Source: Acetobacter farinalis (lineage in GTDB: Bacteria > Pseudomonadota > Alphaproteobacteria > Acetobacterales > Acetobacteraceae). From it: a DNA stretch of 64,000 nucleotides. A program made the translations under genes and the position numbers. The first letter of the stretch is position 1; every line of letters begins with the position of its first letter. Shown here piece by piece: positions 1 to 8,919 of the stretch. The notes under the pieces are model-generated. The model had not been told where the DNA came from. It searched no databases and was given only the letters and a program-made list of their open reading frames with translations. The stretch covers positions 27,260 through 91,259 of the forward strand of contig NZ_JAPIUX010000007.1 of the NCBI RefSeq assembly GCF_026240015.1, in the 5' to 3' direction.

Positions 1-1095
1 GGTTATGGTGTAGACAGCATCCCCCAGAAGGCGGGTCAGGCTGGCATCACAGGGGGTGGCGGGCAGATCCTGCTGCAGTGTCATTTCAAGGGTTACATTC
101 CGCCGGGCAGCCAGCGCTTCCAGCGCGGTACGGATCTCCTCCGCAGCGGCGTTGCGCACCGCGGCCTCGCCCGCCCGGACATCAATACTGAAAACCACAT
201 GCCCCGGCACAACATTTGGCACGCCGGGAGAAACGTTCAGTTGCCCGACCGTTGCGACCAGATCAGGCGGCCCGGCGCGGCCAACACTCTCAACCGCCAG
301 AACCGCTTCGGCAGCAGCGGCCAGAGCATCCTGCCGCAAGGCCATGGGTATTGTGCCCGCATGTCCGGCCACGCCCTGAATGCTCACCCGGAAACGATAT
401 TGCGCGGCAATGGCTGTCACCACACCCACAGCACGATTTTCCGCTTCCAGAACAGGCCCTTGCTCTATATGCGCTTCGAGATACGCCACATAATCTTCAG
501 GCCTCCGCGCCGCCTTGGGCATGTGCTCCAGCAGCAGCCCTTCTTCGGCAAGGGCTGCCTGCAAACTCACCCCGGCGGCATCGTGCATGCCAACGGGCGC
601 TTCCTGCAAAAGCCCGGCCACAGCCCGGGATGTCAGCATGGATACGGGAAAGCGGGACCCTTCTTCATCCCCAAACCCGATCACTTCCAGAGCAAAGGGA
701 AAGCGCACGCCCCGTGCCGCGTAATGTGCAACCACCTCTATGCCCAGCACCACACCCAGAGTGCCATCATACCGCCCGGCATCCCGCACCGTATCAAGAT
801 GAGACCCGATCAGGAGCGCCGGGGCATCCGGCTTCAGCCCTTCATACCGCCCCACACTATTTCCCGCGGCATCAACGCGGGTGTTCATTCCGGCCTCCTG
901 CATCCACCCGGCAATGCGGGCGCGGGTCGCCCGATGGGCAGCACTCAGATACGGCCGGAACAGTCTGTCGTTTTCTTCAGAATACGGCGCGGCACCCAGC
1001 GCATCACACCGCGCCACCGCGCGATATCCGCCGGGCGCAGAGGCCGCTCCGTCGGCTGTGCCTGAATGTGTGCCGGAACAGTCTGAAGGCATCAT
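1..1095 (-). CDS. M20-family hydrolase, allantoate amidohydrolase-like (C-terminus outside window)
   Basis: I translated the minus strand by hand and it is open from the ATG at 1095 to the window edge (365 codons), so the C-terminus is missing. It resembles the AllC / N-carbamoyl-amino-acid hydrolase family of Zn-dependent M20 peptidase-like enzymes, which release ammonia and CO2 from allantoate or carbamoyl amino acids in the cytoplasm. Visible family marks are the metal-site segment IGSHLDTV, then GRYDGTLGV, the acidic stretch FGDEEGSRF, and the dimerisation-region segment EAHIEQGPVLE followed by GVAGHAG. A GGAG ribosome site lies about 9 bases upstream of the ATG (a second in-frame ATG follows directly). 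A GntR/FCD regulator lies just upstream on the same strand, so purine/ureide or carbamoyl amino acid degradation under substrate control is likely. The exact substrate cannot be read from the sequence. Confidence 0.85.
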   Translation of the reverse strand, partial: MMPSDCSGTHSGTADGAASAPGGYRAVARCDALGAAPYSEENDRLFRPYLSAAHRATRARIAGWMQEAGMNTRVDAAGNSVGRYEGLKPDAPALLIGSHLDTVRDAGRYDGTLGVVLGIEVVAHYAARGVRFPFALEVIGFGDEEGSRFPVSMLTSRAVAGLLQEAPVGMHDAAGVSLQAALAEEGLLLEHMPKAARRPEDYVAYLEAHIEQGPVLEAENRAVGVVTAIAAQYRFRVSIQGVAGHAGTIPMALRQDALAAAAEAVLAVESVGRAGPPDLVATVGQLNVSPGVPNVVPGHVVFSIDVRAGEAAVRNAAAEEIRTALEALAARRNVTLEMTLQQDLPATPCDASLTRLLGDAVYTIT

Positions 1096-1148
1096 AAAAA
1101 GAGGCTCCTGCCTGCGATCGCGCACACTCGTTTCAGTTCGCATACAAT

Positions 1149-1160
1149 CTTGCATACAAG
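1149..1160. promoter_or_regulatory. Candidate FCD/GntR operator
   Basis: The core TTGCATACAA is a near-dyad resembling the TTGTATACAA-type sites bound by FadR-subfamily GntR regulators. An additional GCATACAA copy starts at 1140. It sits about 55 bases upstream of the hydrolase start, between the regulator gene and the hydrolase. This is inference from pattern only. Confidence 0.35.
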
Positions 1161-1197
1161 AAAACGGTCTTGCAAGCCCCTTCTACGCCCCCTCCCT

Positions 1198-1911
1198 TCA
1201 GTCGGAACTGTTCAGAGCGGCTTTCAGATTTTTCAGGCGCTTGAGCACATGGCGCTCATTCAGGGCATTTTCCACATGCCTCAGATGCTTATCCATCAGG
1301 CGGGCGGCCTCCGGCACATCTCCTGCCTCCAGCGCATCAATAATCACCTCATGTTCCGCGCTGGACTCACAGGCATCGTGAGAAGACTGATATAAGGCGG
1401 CAATCAGTACCGTGCGGGTTGTAAGATCCTGCAACAGAGCCGCCAGCACCGGGCTGCCCAGTGTTTCCGCCAAGCAGACATGGAAATGCCCGAGCAGATA
1501 GCTGCGCTCCGCCCGATCCGCTTTCCTGATAGCCGCCTTCTCTGCCTGCACATGCGCCCTCAGGGCCTGAATGGTCCGGGCGTCCCCCTTCCCCAGCGTG
1601 ACCAGCATGCCCACTTCCAGCGCGCGGCGGGCATCCAGCGTATGCCGGGCCTCCTCCTCCGTCGGTTCAATCACAAACCAGCCCCGCCGGGAGGAAACCT
1701 GCACAATCCCTCTGGCCTGCAGGCGCATCATGGCCTCTCGCACCAGCGTGCGCGACACCCCGAAAATTTCGGCCAGTTCCTTCTCACCCAGACGCTCCCC
1801 CGGAGCGATCTGGCCAGAGAGGGCCGCATAGACAATGCGATCCTCAATCCGGCTGGACGAGGCACCCTCTTCAGGTAGGGAACTCAGGGTCATGCAGTCT
1901 CTGCCCAACAT
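1198..1911 (-). CDS. GntR-family transcriptional regulator, FCD (FadR) subfamily
   Basis: The protein is about 237 residues. The N-terminal winged helix reads RIEDRIVYAALSGQIAPGERL followed by KELAEIFGVSRTLVREAMMRL, the standard GntR helix-turn-helix. The C-terminal half is the helical FCD ligand domain, with its metal/ligand-type positions in DARRALE and the histidines of GHFHVCL and AEHEVIIDAL. It lies on the same strand and 102 bases upstream of the M20 hydrolase, so it probably controls that gene and itself. The ATG at 1911 is chosen; a GTG directly before it and an ATG at 1893 are alternatives, and no strong ribosome site decides between them. The effector is unknown, possibly allantoate or a related ureide. 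Confidence 0.85.
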   Translation of the reverse strand: MLGRDCMTLSSLPEEGASSSRIEDRIVYAALSGQIAPGERLGEKELAEIFGVSRTLVREAMMRLQARGIVQVSSRRGWFVIEPTEEEARHTLDARRALEVGMLVTLGKGDARTIQALRAHVQAEKAAIRKADRAERSYLLGHFHVCLAETLGSPVLAALLQDLTTRTVLIAALYQSSHDACESSAEHEVIIDALEAGDVPEAARLMDKHLRHVENALNERHVLKRLKNLKAALNSSD

Positions 1912-2248
1912 CACAAGTTACTCAGATAGCCAGAGCCAGATGACAAGCCACCGGCCCCGGCACACCGCTTCCTGCAGAAGGCGGACAAGAGTCTTTTAGC
2001 TTTAAAGCCTTAATCCGGCCAGACTTTCATAGTTCAATGGGCCTTCAGGTCTTTCCCGCCCTGCCCGGGGAAGAATGTCAGGCACTTTGATTAAGAAAAA
2101 ACGGATTTGTCGGGATATTTTTACCTTTCAGACATACGAAAGTAACTTTTCTGCTCTGGACATCCCACCCGACACACGCTTTTCTCCTGACAAAAAGCGT
2201 ATTGCAGACTGCCGATACACCTCTGGTTCTACAAGGATTTTAAAAGCG
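1912..2248. other. Intergenic region between divergent GntR regulator and pgm
   Basis: This stretch has no supported gene. The pgm frame stays open upstream to an in-frame ATG at 2075, but those 58 codons do not look like phosphoglucomutase and are richer in A/T, so they are treated as non-coding leader. Promoters for both divergent genes should lie here. Confidence 0.5.
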
Positions 2249-3895
2249 ATGTCCTCACTCAGCCCGTTTGCTGGCAAGACACTTGATCAGTCCCGGCTTA
2301 CAGACATCCCGGCTCTGGTTGCTGCCTATTATGACCGTAAGCCTGATGTTTCCATCCCCACCCAGCGCGTGTCCTTTGGCACATCCGGGCATCGTGGCTC
2401 TTCCCTTCACACCAGTTTCAATGAAGGGCATATCCTTGCCATCTGTGAGGCCATCTGCCGCCACCGCAAGGCCGAAGGCATTGATGGACCGCTGTTTATC
2501 GGGATGGACACCCATGCCCTCTCCGGCCCGGCCCAGCGTTCGGCCATTGAAGTCTTCGCAGCCCACGGTCTGGACGTCCGCATAGACGAGCATGACGGGT
2601 TTACCCCAACCCCGGTCATTTCCCACGCTATTCTGGCCTATAACAAAGGCCGCAGCACGGGGCTGGCGGATGGTGTTGTCATCACGCCCTCGCACAACCC
2701 TCCGGCAGATGGCGGGTTTAAATACAATCCGCCCAACGGTGGCCCGGCGGATACAGCGGTGACCAAAGCCATTCAGGATATGGCCAACAGCTTTCTGGCC
2801 GATAATCTCAAAGAGGTTAAACGCCTGCCCTATGAAGAGGCCCGCAAAGCGGCCTGCATCAAAGGGTATGATTACATCACGCCATACGTGGCAGATCTGG
2901 ACTCCGTGATCGACATGAAGGCCATCCGGGATGCCGGTGTAAAAATCGGGATCGACCCGCTGGGTGGGGCTGCCATCCGCTACTGGCAGCCGATTATCGC
3001 GCGGTATGGCCTGAACGCAACCGTGGTTAACCAGACCGTGGACCCGACTTTTTCCTTCATGACGGCTGACTGGGATGGCCAGATCCGCATGGACTGCTCC
3101 TCTCCTTACGCCATGACCAGCCTGATTGGCATGAAGGACCAGTTCGATGTGGCCTTCGCCAATGATACGGACGCCGACCGCCACGGCATTGTCGCCAAAC
3201 CGGATGGCCTGCTGAACCCCAACCATTATCTGGCAGTGGCCATTTCCTACCTGTTCCAGAACAGGCCGGAGTGGAGTGCTGATCTGGGCGTGGGCAAGAC
3301 ACTGGTCAGCAGCGGGCTGATTGACCGTGTTGCAAAAGAGCTGGGCCGCAAGCTGGTTGAAGTGCCTGTCGGGCTGAAATGGTTTGTGCCCGGCCTGATT
3401 GATGGCTCTCTGGGCTTTGGTGGCGAAGAAAGTGCAGGCGCCACCTTCCTGCGCCGTGATGGCACGGTCTGGACCACGGATAAGGACGGCATCATCCTCG
3501 GTCTGTTGGCTGCGGAAATTACCGCAAAAACCAGCAAGAACCCGAGCGTGCTGTATCACGAACTCAGCACGCGCCTCGGCACGCCGTTCTATGCGCGGAT
3601 TGATGCCCCGGCCAATGCCGAACAGAAAGCCAGACTGGGCAAGCTCTCCCCGGAACAGTTCCCGCTGGAAACACTGGCTGGAGACAAGATTATCAGCAAG
3701 CTCACTCGCGCGCCGGGCAATGATGCCCCCATCGGCGGGCTGAAAGTGGTGACAGAAAACGGCTGGTTTGCCGCCCGCCCTTCCGGTACGGAAGATGTTT
3801 ACAAAATCTATGCAGAGAGCTTCAAAAGTGAAGAGCACCTGCTCGCAATCCAGAGAGAAGCGCAGGCGGCCATTTCCAGGGTCTTTGCGTCCTGA
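2249..3895 (+). CDS. pgm: Phosphoglucomutase (alpha-D-glucose phosphate-specific)
   Basis: This enzyme interconverts glucose 1-phosphate and glucose 6-phosphate in the cytoplasm, feeding polysaccharide and nucleotide-sugar synthesis. The 548-residue product closely follows E. coli Pgm as I remember it (546 residues). FGTSGHRGS lies near the N-terminus. The phospho-serine loop is VITPSHNPP and the Mg-binding loop is FANDTDADRHG (E. coli has DPDYD). The sugar-recognition loop is GGEESAG, and the phosphate-binding RPSGTEDVYKIY is near the C-terminus. The start at 2249 matches the family N-terminus and has AAGGA 11-12 bases upstream. The gene is followed by a strong hairpin and is probably monocistronic. 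Confidence 0.97.
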   Translation: MSSLSPFAGKTLDQSRLTDIPALVAAYYDRKPDVSIPTQRVSFGTSGHRGSSLHTSFNEGHILAICEAICRHRKAEGIDGPLFIGMDTHALSGPAQRSAIEVFAAHGLDVRIDEHDGFTPTPVISHAILAYNKGRSTGLADGVVITPSHNPPADGGFKYNPPNGGPADTAVTKAIQDMANSFLADNLKEVKRLPYEEARKAACIKGYDYITPYVADLDSVIDMKAIRDAGVKIGIDPLGGAAIRYWQPIIARYGLNATVVNQTVDPTFSFMTADWDGQIRMDCSSPYAMTSLIGMKDQFDVAFANDTDADRHGIVAKPDGLLNPNHYLAVAISYLFQNRPEWSADLGVGKTLVSSGLIDRVAKELGRKLVEVPVGLKWFVPGLIDGSLGFGGEESAGATFLRRDGTVWTTDKDGIILGLLAAEITAKTSKNPSVLYHELSTRLGTPFYARIDAPANAEQKARLGKLSPEQFPLETLAGDKIISKLTRAPGNDAPIGGLKVVTENGWFAARPSGTEDVYKIYAESFKSEEHLLAIQREAQAAISRVFAS

Positions 3896-3959
3896 ATCCG
3901 TTCAGGCCCGCTGCCCCATACAGTGAGCAAGGCGGGATTTTTTAAACACTCTCCCACAA

Positions 3960-3995
3960 CAATGGCGCATTATCCTGCGGGGTAATGCGCCATTG
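3960..3995 (+). terminator. Hairpin terminator after pgm
   Basis: A perfect 13-bp stem, CAATGGCGCATTA paired with TAATGCGCCATTG, encloses a 10-base loop 64 bases after the pgm stop. The following bases are only weakly T-rich (CTTTACCC), so it could also be a REP-like palindrome. Confidence 0.6.
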
Positions 3996-4122
3996 CTTTA
4001 CCCTCGCCTCCTCCCACCACCTCAGCCGACGAACAACCAAAAAAATGACTGACACAGTCTGTTAACCGGGCCTCTATAATGGCTGGGTAGAAGACGTATT
4101 CCGTGATAGTGTCCACGGCGGC

Positions 4123-4926
4123 ATGGACCGACAACTCATCACCATCTGTCTTCTGACAGCAGGCATTAACCTGATTGGCACCCTGGCCTATGCGGCCCGC
4201 ATCGCGGGGGTGCGGACCGGGCGAATTGCCATGAGTTTTGCGCTGTTCAACATGCTGGTTTTGGTCAGCCGCACGTCAAACAGCTTTCTCGGGCCATTCC
4301 TCGCGAAAAGAATAGAAATGCGCCTTGCCTCGGGCGGTGGTGATGCACTGCTCGGCGATTTTCGTCTCGTTCTCTTGAGTGCAACACTCGCAGTTTTTGC
4401 CGGCATTATGATGGTGCCAACCGGACAACGCATGTTCGTAAGAGCCATCAGTCATTTTCAACGCCATCGATCAACTGGACGCTTGTTTCTGAGAGCCGCC
4501 AGCCCCGCGGGCTTCATAGCTCTCAGAAATTCAGTAACTTTACCGGCACGCGGTCAGATCCGCGCCCTGACGAAAGAACGAGGGGTAGGATGGGGTGTCC
4601 TTCTCGCCAATGTTCTGGCACAGGCACTGATTACAGTGGGCGTGCTGGCATCACTCTATGCGGGGTATCTCAATCCTGCCTATCGTGTCACGGCATCGCA
4701 GCTTTCCGCAGTGATCAACGGCGTTGCGACAATACTGCTCTTCGCTTTGATAGACCCTCAACTCTCTGTCATGACAGATGATGTTGTCGAAGGGCGTGTT
4801 GACCCCGGCCTGTTCCGCCGCACCATTGTCTGGATATCCATAAGCCGATTAGTGGGCACAATCATCGCGCAGGCATTTTTTATTCCGGCAGCCCTGACAA
4901 TCGCATGGATTGCCAATCACGTCTGA
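4123..4926 (+). CDS. amj: Lipid II flippase Amj-like membrane protein (DUF2837 family)
   Basis: The product is 267 residues with about six hydrophobic segments. The N-terminal block LAYAARIAGVRTGR, then ALFNMLVLVSRTSN and LGPFLAKRIE, matches my recollection of the Amj family, whose B. subtilis member is a MurJ-independent lipid II flippase of the cytoplasmic membrane. The family also has members in Gram-negatives. A TATAAT lies at 4075-4080, upstream of the start; no strong ribosome site is visible (GGCGG only). The gene stands alone between pgm and an AT-rich gap. Whether it substitutes for or supplements MurJ in this organism cannot be decided here. Confidence 0.75.
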   Translation: MDRQLITICLLTAGINLIGTLAYAARIAGVRTGRIAMSFALFNMLVLVSRTSNSFLGPFLAKRIEMRLASGGGDALLGDFRLVLLSATLAVFAGIMMVPTGQRMFVRAISHFQRHRSTGRLFLRAASPAGFIALRNSVTLPARGQIRALTKERGVGWGVLLANVLAQALITVGVLASLYAGYLNPAYRVTASQLSAVINGVATILLFALIDPQLSVMTDDVVEGRVDPGLFRRTIVWISISRLVGTIIAQAFFIPAALTIAWIANHV

Positions 4927-5642
4927 TCTTGTAACAAGAACTCCTTCCTTGCGGTAAATATTTTATGTAGTGAAGAATGAATAATTAAACGTTTTATATA
5001 TAAAAACTAGCGGTCAGGTTGATAGAAACATAAAAATATACCTCGCATGCTATCATGCAGCCTCTCTGACGGCATATCTCTGGATTATGGATAATCCCTT
5101 TAATATATATCAAATTTTCCATATTCCCTGTAAAGCTCGACAAATAAGACAATATAGTTTCCTCAATACCCATTATACCTTCCCCTTCCAATCATGAAGG
5201 CCGTATCGGCGGTCCGATTGTCCGACCACAGCCACAGAACACAGACATCCCGGAAAAACGTGAAAAAGACGACCGCGAGGCGGACTGTTCACAGAGATCC
5301 ATACCCATGTCACGCAACCGTTACCTGCTGGGCCTCATGACCATACCCGAACAGGATACGGCCCCCTGAGATGACTACTTTCCTTAGAGCAGACCCCGTT
5401 CAAACGGAGCGTTACGAAGAGACGCGGATACTTTTTAAAACAATAAGATAGAGCCTTTCCTGTGAAGCGGAATTTAGCAGAAACGCTCTGGTCGCCCGGC
5501 TCTCTCCGCTTATCACTCCGCTTGAATGACAGTCCCAAAATAAATGCGGAATGACACAAGTGTTGTGTTTCCGTTACGAAGAAAATATTTGCATTGTGTT
5601 AACATATACCCGTATGCAGAAAGAAAATAAAATATAACACAC
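4927..5642. other. AT-rich intergenic region with no supported gene
   Basis: This 716-bp stretch is markedly more AT-rich than its surroundings, especially 4950-5180 and 5560-5640. Short open frames on both strands show no recognisable protein features. It marks the left edge of the lower-GC accessory block that continues to about 10 kb. A hairpin repeat candidate lies at 5450-5489. Confidence 0.55.
5450..5489. repeat. Intergenic hairpin element
   Basis: AGAGC...TTTC pairs with GAAA...GCTCT around a central segment containing TGTGAAGCGGAA. The form resembles dispersed intergenic palindromes seen in related bacteria. No second copy was located in this window. Confidence 0.3.
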
Positions 5643-7019
5643 ATGCAGATTCTCAATAAAACCAACAAGAAGAAAAGCATGACGAAAAGCAACTATAATT
5701 CCACGCCCGTACACCGAAGCGATGCTCTGCCATCAGAGGATACACCCGGAGCAGACCACCCACCGCGACAAAAGCTTTATAAAGCGGTCATTCAGGTTGC
5801 CTGCGGCAACATGCTGGAAATGTATGACTTCATGGTTTTTGGTTTCTATGCTTTGGCTATAGGGCATAGTTTTTTTCCGTCATCAGATCCCACGTCAAAA
5901 CTCATGCTTGCTCTGGCAACTTTCGGGGCAGGTTTTCTCATGCGCCCTCTTGGCGCACTGGTGCTCGGAGCCTACGTCGATCGTATCGGGCGGAGAAAAG
6001 GGCTGATTGTCACATTGAGCTTGATGGCGGCAGGCACTCTGATCGTGACCATAACCCCTGGCTACACGACCCTTGGCCTTATCGCACCAAGCGTGGTGCT
6101 TCTCGGACGCCTGCTGCAAGGGTTTTCAGCTGGTGTGGAACTCGGTTCCACTTCTGTCTATTTATCGGAAATAGCAAGTCCTCATAATAAAGGTTTTATT
6201 GTCTCCTTTCAATCAGCCTCACAGCAGGTGGCCGTGATGGGGGCAGCTGGCCTGGGTGTCGCCATGACATCATTCCTGCCTCAAGCAGAAATCATGTCAT
6301 GGGGTTGGCGTATCCCTTTTCTGTTGGGATGCCTTATCATCCCGATCCTCTTTTTTCTTCGGCGCAATCTAGAAGAAACTGAAGTCTTTACTTCAGTTCA
6401 TTCCCACCCCCGCTTTTCAGAAACCCTGCAAACCATCTATCGCGAATGGCGCAGCATTGTTGTGGGGGTTCTGATGGTGCTGATGACAACAACATCCTTC
6501 TACGTCATTACAGCTTACACACCATCATTCGGCACTGCGGTTCTACATCTTTCCGCACATGACAGTCTTGTAGTGACTTTGTGCGTGGGCATCACAAACT
6601 TGCTGCTGCTTCCTGTTTTTGGCGCTCTGTCTGACCGAGTGGGCCGCAAAAAGCTTTTGCTGACAGCCACCATACTTGCAATTCTCACGGCCTATCCTGC
6701 CATGTCCTGGCTGATTGCAGCCCCTTCTTTTCTCAAATTGCTGGGTGTCGAATTATGGCTAGCCACGCTCTATAGCCTTTATAATGGTGCAGCAGTTGTC
6801 TACCTGACTGAAATTGTCCCGCCCCGCATCCGCACAACCGGATTTTCTCTGGCCTACAGTCTGGCAACATGCGTTGGCGGTTTCACACCGCTTATCTGCA
6901 CAACGCTTATTCAGAAAACAGGAAACAGCGCCATGCCAGGAGCCTGGCTGGCTGTTGCAGCAGTCTGCGGGCTCGTCGCCACTCTCCTTGCCCGCCCGTA
7001 TGACTCGCAACCTGCCTGA
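5643..7019 (+). CDS. MFS transporter, metabolite:H+ symporter (citrate/tricarballylate-like)
   Basis: The product is 458 residues with 12 predicted membrane spans. After a polar N-terminal tail, VACGNMLEMYDFMVFGFYA is the signature of the MHS (metabolite:H+ symporter) branch. The MFS motif A appears as GAYVDRIGRRKGL after span 2 and again as GALSDRVGRKKLL in the middle. LLGRLLQGFSAGVELGS covers span 4. Citrate and tricarballylate symporters share these features, so an organic acid is the likely substrate. The ATG at 5679 is an alternative start with a better purine-rich leader. The porin gene begins 25 bases after the stop, suggesting one transcript that moves an acid across both membranes. 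Confidence 0.85.
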   Translation: MQILNKTNKKKSMTKSNYNSTPVHRSDALPSEDTPGADHPPRQKLYKAVIQVACGNMLEMYDFMVFGFYALAIGHSFFPSSDPTSKLMLALATFGAGFLMRPLGALVLGAYVDRIGRRKGLIVTLSLMAAGTLIVTITPGYTTLGLIAPSVVLLGRLLQGFSAGVELGSTSVYLSEIASPHNKGFIVSFQSASQQVAVMGAAGLGVAMTSFLPQAEIMSWGWRIPFLLGCLIIPILFFLRRNLEETEVFTSVHSHPRFSETLQTIYREWRSIVVGVLMVLMTTTSFYVITAYTPSFGTAVLHLSAHDSLVVTLCVGITNLLLLPVFGALSDRVGRKKLLLTATILAILTAYPAMSWLIAAPSFLKLLGVELWLATLYSLYNGAAVVYLTEIVPPRIRTTGFSLAYSLATCVGGFTPLICTTLIQKTGNSAMPGAWLAVAAVCGLVATLLARPYDSQPA

Positions 7020-7044
7020 TCCGAACAGCACCAGGTTTCTGGCT

Positions 7045-8712
7045 ATGAACAGCTCTCGATCCATCACAAAGGCTATTTCACAGTATTCCTGTCGATGCAC
7101 CAAGATGATTGCAGGGCTGGGTATAGTCGGAATTCTGGTCCAGCCGCACCATGCTCTGGCCGCATCAGACAATCCTGATGTGCAGGAACTGATGCGCTTG
7201 GTAAAACTACAGTCACAGCAAATTCACGAGCTGCAAACCCGTCTGTCCAAGGTAGAAAAACACGCAGGCCCCAGCCATAGTAAAAAAAATGTGACTGTCA
7301 CGGGCAATACTCCACCACATCCTCCGCCTCGCATACTACAATCCGGCCCTGTCGAGCCTGTAAAATTCGCTGGGGATGAAACCGCTTCTCAGAAGACTGT
7401 AAAATACCCGCTCACTCCTGCTCCGCCTGGCACCTACGCCGCTGTTTCTGATATTCCCGTCAACGCGTCCCCTGTGATGGGTGTTACGTCCCAGATTCCC
7501 TCTAATTCCACGACAACCTCTATAGGAGGGCTGGTTTTGAAATGGGGAAAAGGATTACCTGTTTTTACCACTCCTGACGGCTCCTTCTCCTTCAAGGTAC
7601 GTGGCAGGGTATTGGCTGATTATGGCGCCACTTTTGGAAGCCGTTATCGTGACCTCAATATTTCCCGCACAGTCATGCGCGCAGCCCGTCTGGGAGTAGA
7701 AGGGAACGCCCGCCAGCTTTCCTGGGTTTTTGAAGCCGAGTTTGGGGATAACAAGCCTGAAGTCATGAGTGCATTCATGATGTGGAGTCAAAAAGTCCAG
7801 AAAAAAACTTTAGATTTCGCACTTGGAAATATTTTCAACGAGCGTGGATTTGACGGCAGCACAGGCTCTGCACAAACTGTCTTTCTGGACCGGGATCTCG
7901 TTGCCAACACCATTCTACCAGCCAGAGGTTGGTATGGAATGGGCGGAATGTTCAAGGCCATCGGCAAGAACTGGCACGTCGCGATTCAGATTGCGGGTGA
8001 TAATGTCAACTCAGCAAGTGCCTCCGCGAATGTGCGGGACAACATGACTTATATGGCACGTGCGCACTACATTCCATGGCGCAGTAACAAGGCTCTTATC
8101 CATCTGGGCGTCTGGGGTTTTTACGAAGATGTTAAACCCTCCACCAGTTTCTCTCAGAGCGTACGCCTGCTGGCCAGAACGAATGATCCCTTCGCCATGC
8201 AGCTCGGACCCACAGTTCCGCTTTCCAACTCTCTGGCTGGTGGCGTCGAGCTTCTTGGAATCTGGAAATCAAGCTGGGCACTGTTTGAATATGGAGCACG
8301 GCATCTGCAGTTCCGCGACACACTCCCCACTGACACGCAATACGCATCGTATCTTGGAAAATCAGGCACGACACAGGCTCTGAGTGCTCAGGCGGGCATA
8401 TTCCTGAGCGGGGAAACACCAAATTATTTTGCCCGCACAGGCATGTGGTCCTCACCACGGCTGTTGCATCCCGTCATCGATGGTGGATGGGGAGCATGGG
8501 AACTCTCCGGTAGATGGGACTGGGCTGATTCGTCTCATGTTCTCTCAGGCGCACGGGCGTGGACAGCCACCATCGGTTTAAACTGGTACCTGTTGAGCTT
8601 TGCCCGCATCACACTGAATTACACACATGCGCAAGTCACCAACAAATCCGGAAACTATATTGGCAACAACAGTGGCAATATCATAGGAGTCCGTTCGGGC
8701 ATTATTTTCTGA
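7045..8712 (+). CDS. Outer-membrane porin, OprO/OprP-like
   Basis: The start at 7045 gives 555 residues with a signal peptide (basic N-terminus, hydrophobic IAGLGIVGILV, then HALAA). The same frame is open further upstream, inside the MFS gene. After the signal comes a short coiled-coil-like stretch (ELMRLVKLQSQQIHELQTRLSKVE), typical of the N-terminal trimerising helix of these porins. A Pro-rich linker follows, then alternating aromatic beta strands characteristic of the porin O/P family, ending near a terminal aromatic (GIIF). It probably partners the upstream MHS transporter as its outer-membrane entry pore. Anion or organic-acid preference is inferred, not shown. An in-frame ATG at 7000 overlaps the MFS gene and is less likely. 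Confidence 0.8.
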   Translation: MNSSRSITKAISQYSCRCTKMIAGLGIVGILVQPHHALAASDNPDVQELMRLVKLQSQQIHELQTRLSKVEKHAGPSHSKKNVTVTGNTPPHPPPRILQSGPVEPVKFAGDETASQKTVKYPLTPAPPGTYAAVSDIPVNASPVMGVTSQIPSNSTTTSIGGLVLKWGKGLPVFTTPDGSFSFKVRGRVLADYGATFGSRYRDLNISRTVMRAARLGVEGNARQLSWVFEAEFGDNKPEVMSAFMMWSQKVQKKTLDFALGNIFNERGFDGSTGSAQTVFLDRDLVANTILPARGWYGMGGMFKAIGKNWHVAIQIAGDNVNSASASANVRDNMTYMARAHYIPWRSNKALIHLGVWGFYEDVKPSTSFSQSVRLLARTNDPFAMQLGPTVPLSNSLAGGVELLGIWKSSWALFEYGARHLQFRDTLPTDTQYASYLGKSGTTQALSAQAGIFLSGETPNYFARTGMWSSPRLLHPVIDGGWGAWELSGRWDWADSSHVLSGARAWTATIGLNWYLLSFARITLNYTHAQVTNKSGNYIGNNSGNIIGVRSGIIF

Positions 8713-8881
8713 ACGCTCAGCTTGTCCAAAAAATTTAGAAATACCATATTTCGTTGCAGTTTTTCCCGCATAACGCTTGCTGCAACGTATCGTTGTTGCC
8801 CCCATACCTCTCGTTCTTTTTCGCAACGCATATCGCAGTCGTGGCTCATCATTTATAGCCCAGAAAGAGCATGTGCCTCTG

Positions 8882-8919
8882 TATATTTATGGTGCTACTC
8901 TATATTTATGGTGCTACTC
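8882..8919. repeat. 19-bp perfect tandem duplication
   Basis: Two adjacent copies of TATATTTATGGTGCTACTC lie at 8882-8900 and 8901-8919. They span the 3' end of the minus-strand secreted protein gene, so its last codons and stop are duplicated downstream. Confidence 0.9.

Noticed and set aside
2075..2248. 58-codon N-terminal extension of phosphoglucomutase
   Set aside because: The family N-terminus aligns from 2249, the extension does not resemble the family or a clear targeting signal, and a ribosome site precedes 2249.
2255..3838. 527-codon minus-strand open frame opposite pgm
   Set aside because: It is antisense to an unmistakable phosphoglucomutase and shows no domain, signal or ribosome site.
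5335..5559. 74-codon minus-strand open frame in the AT-rich gap
   Set aside because: There is no ribosome site, no similarity I recognise, and it overlaps the hairpin repeat at 5450-5489.
8882..8919. Short direct repeats considered as a CRISPR array
   Set aside because: There are only two copies, directly adjacent with no spacers and no cas genes. No CRISPR-like array was seen elsewhere in the window.
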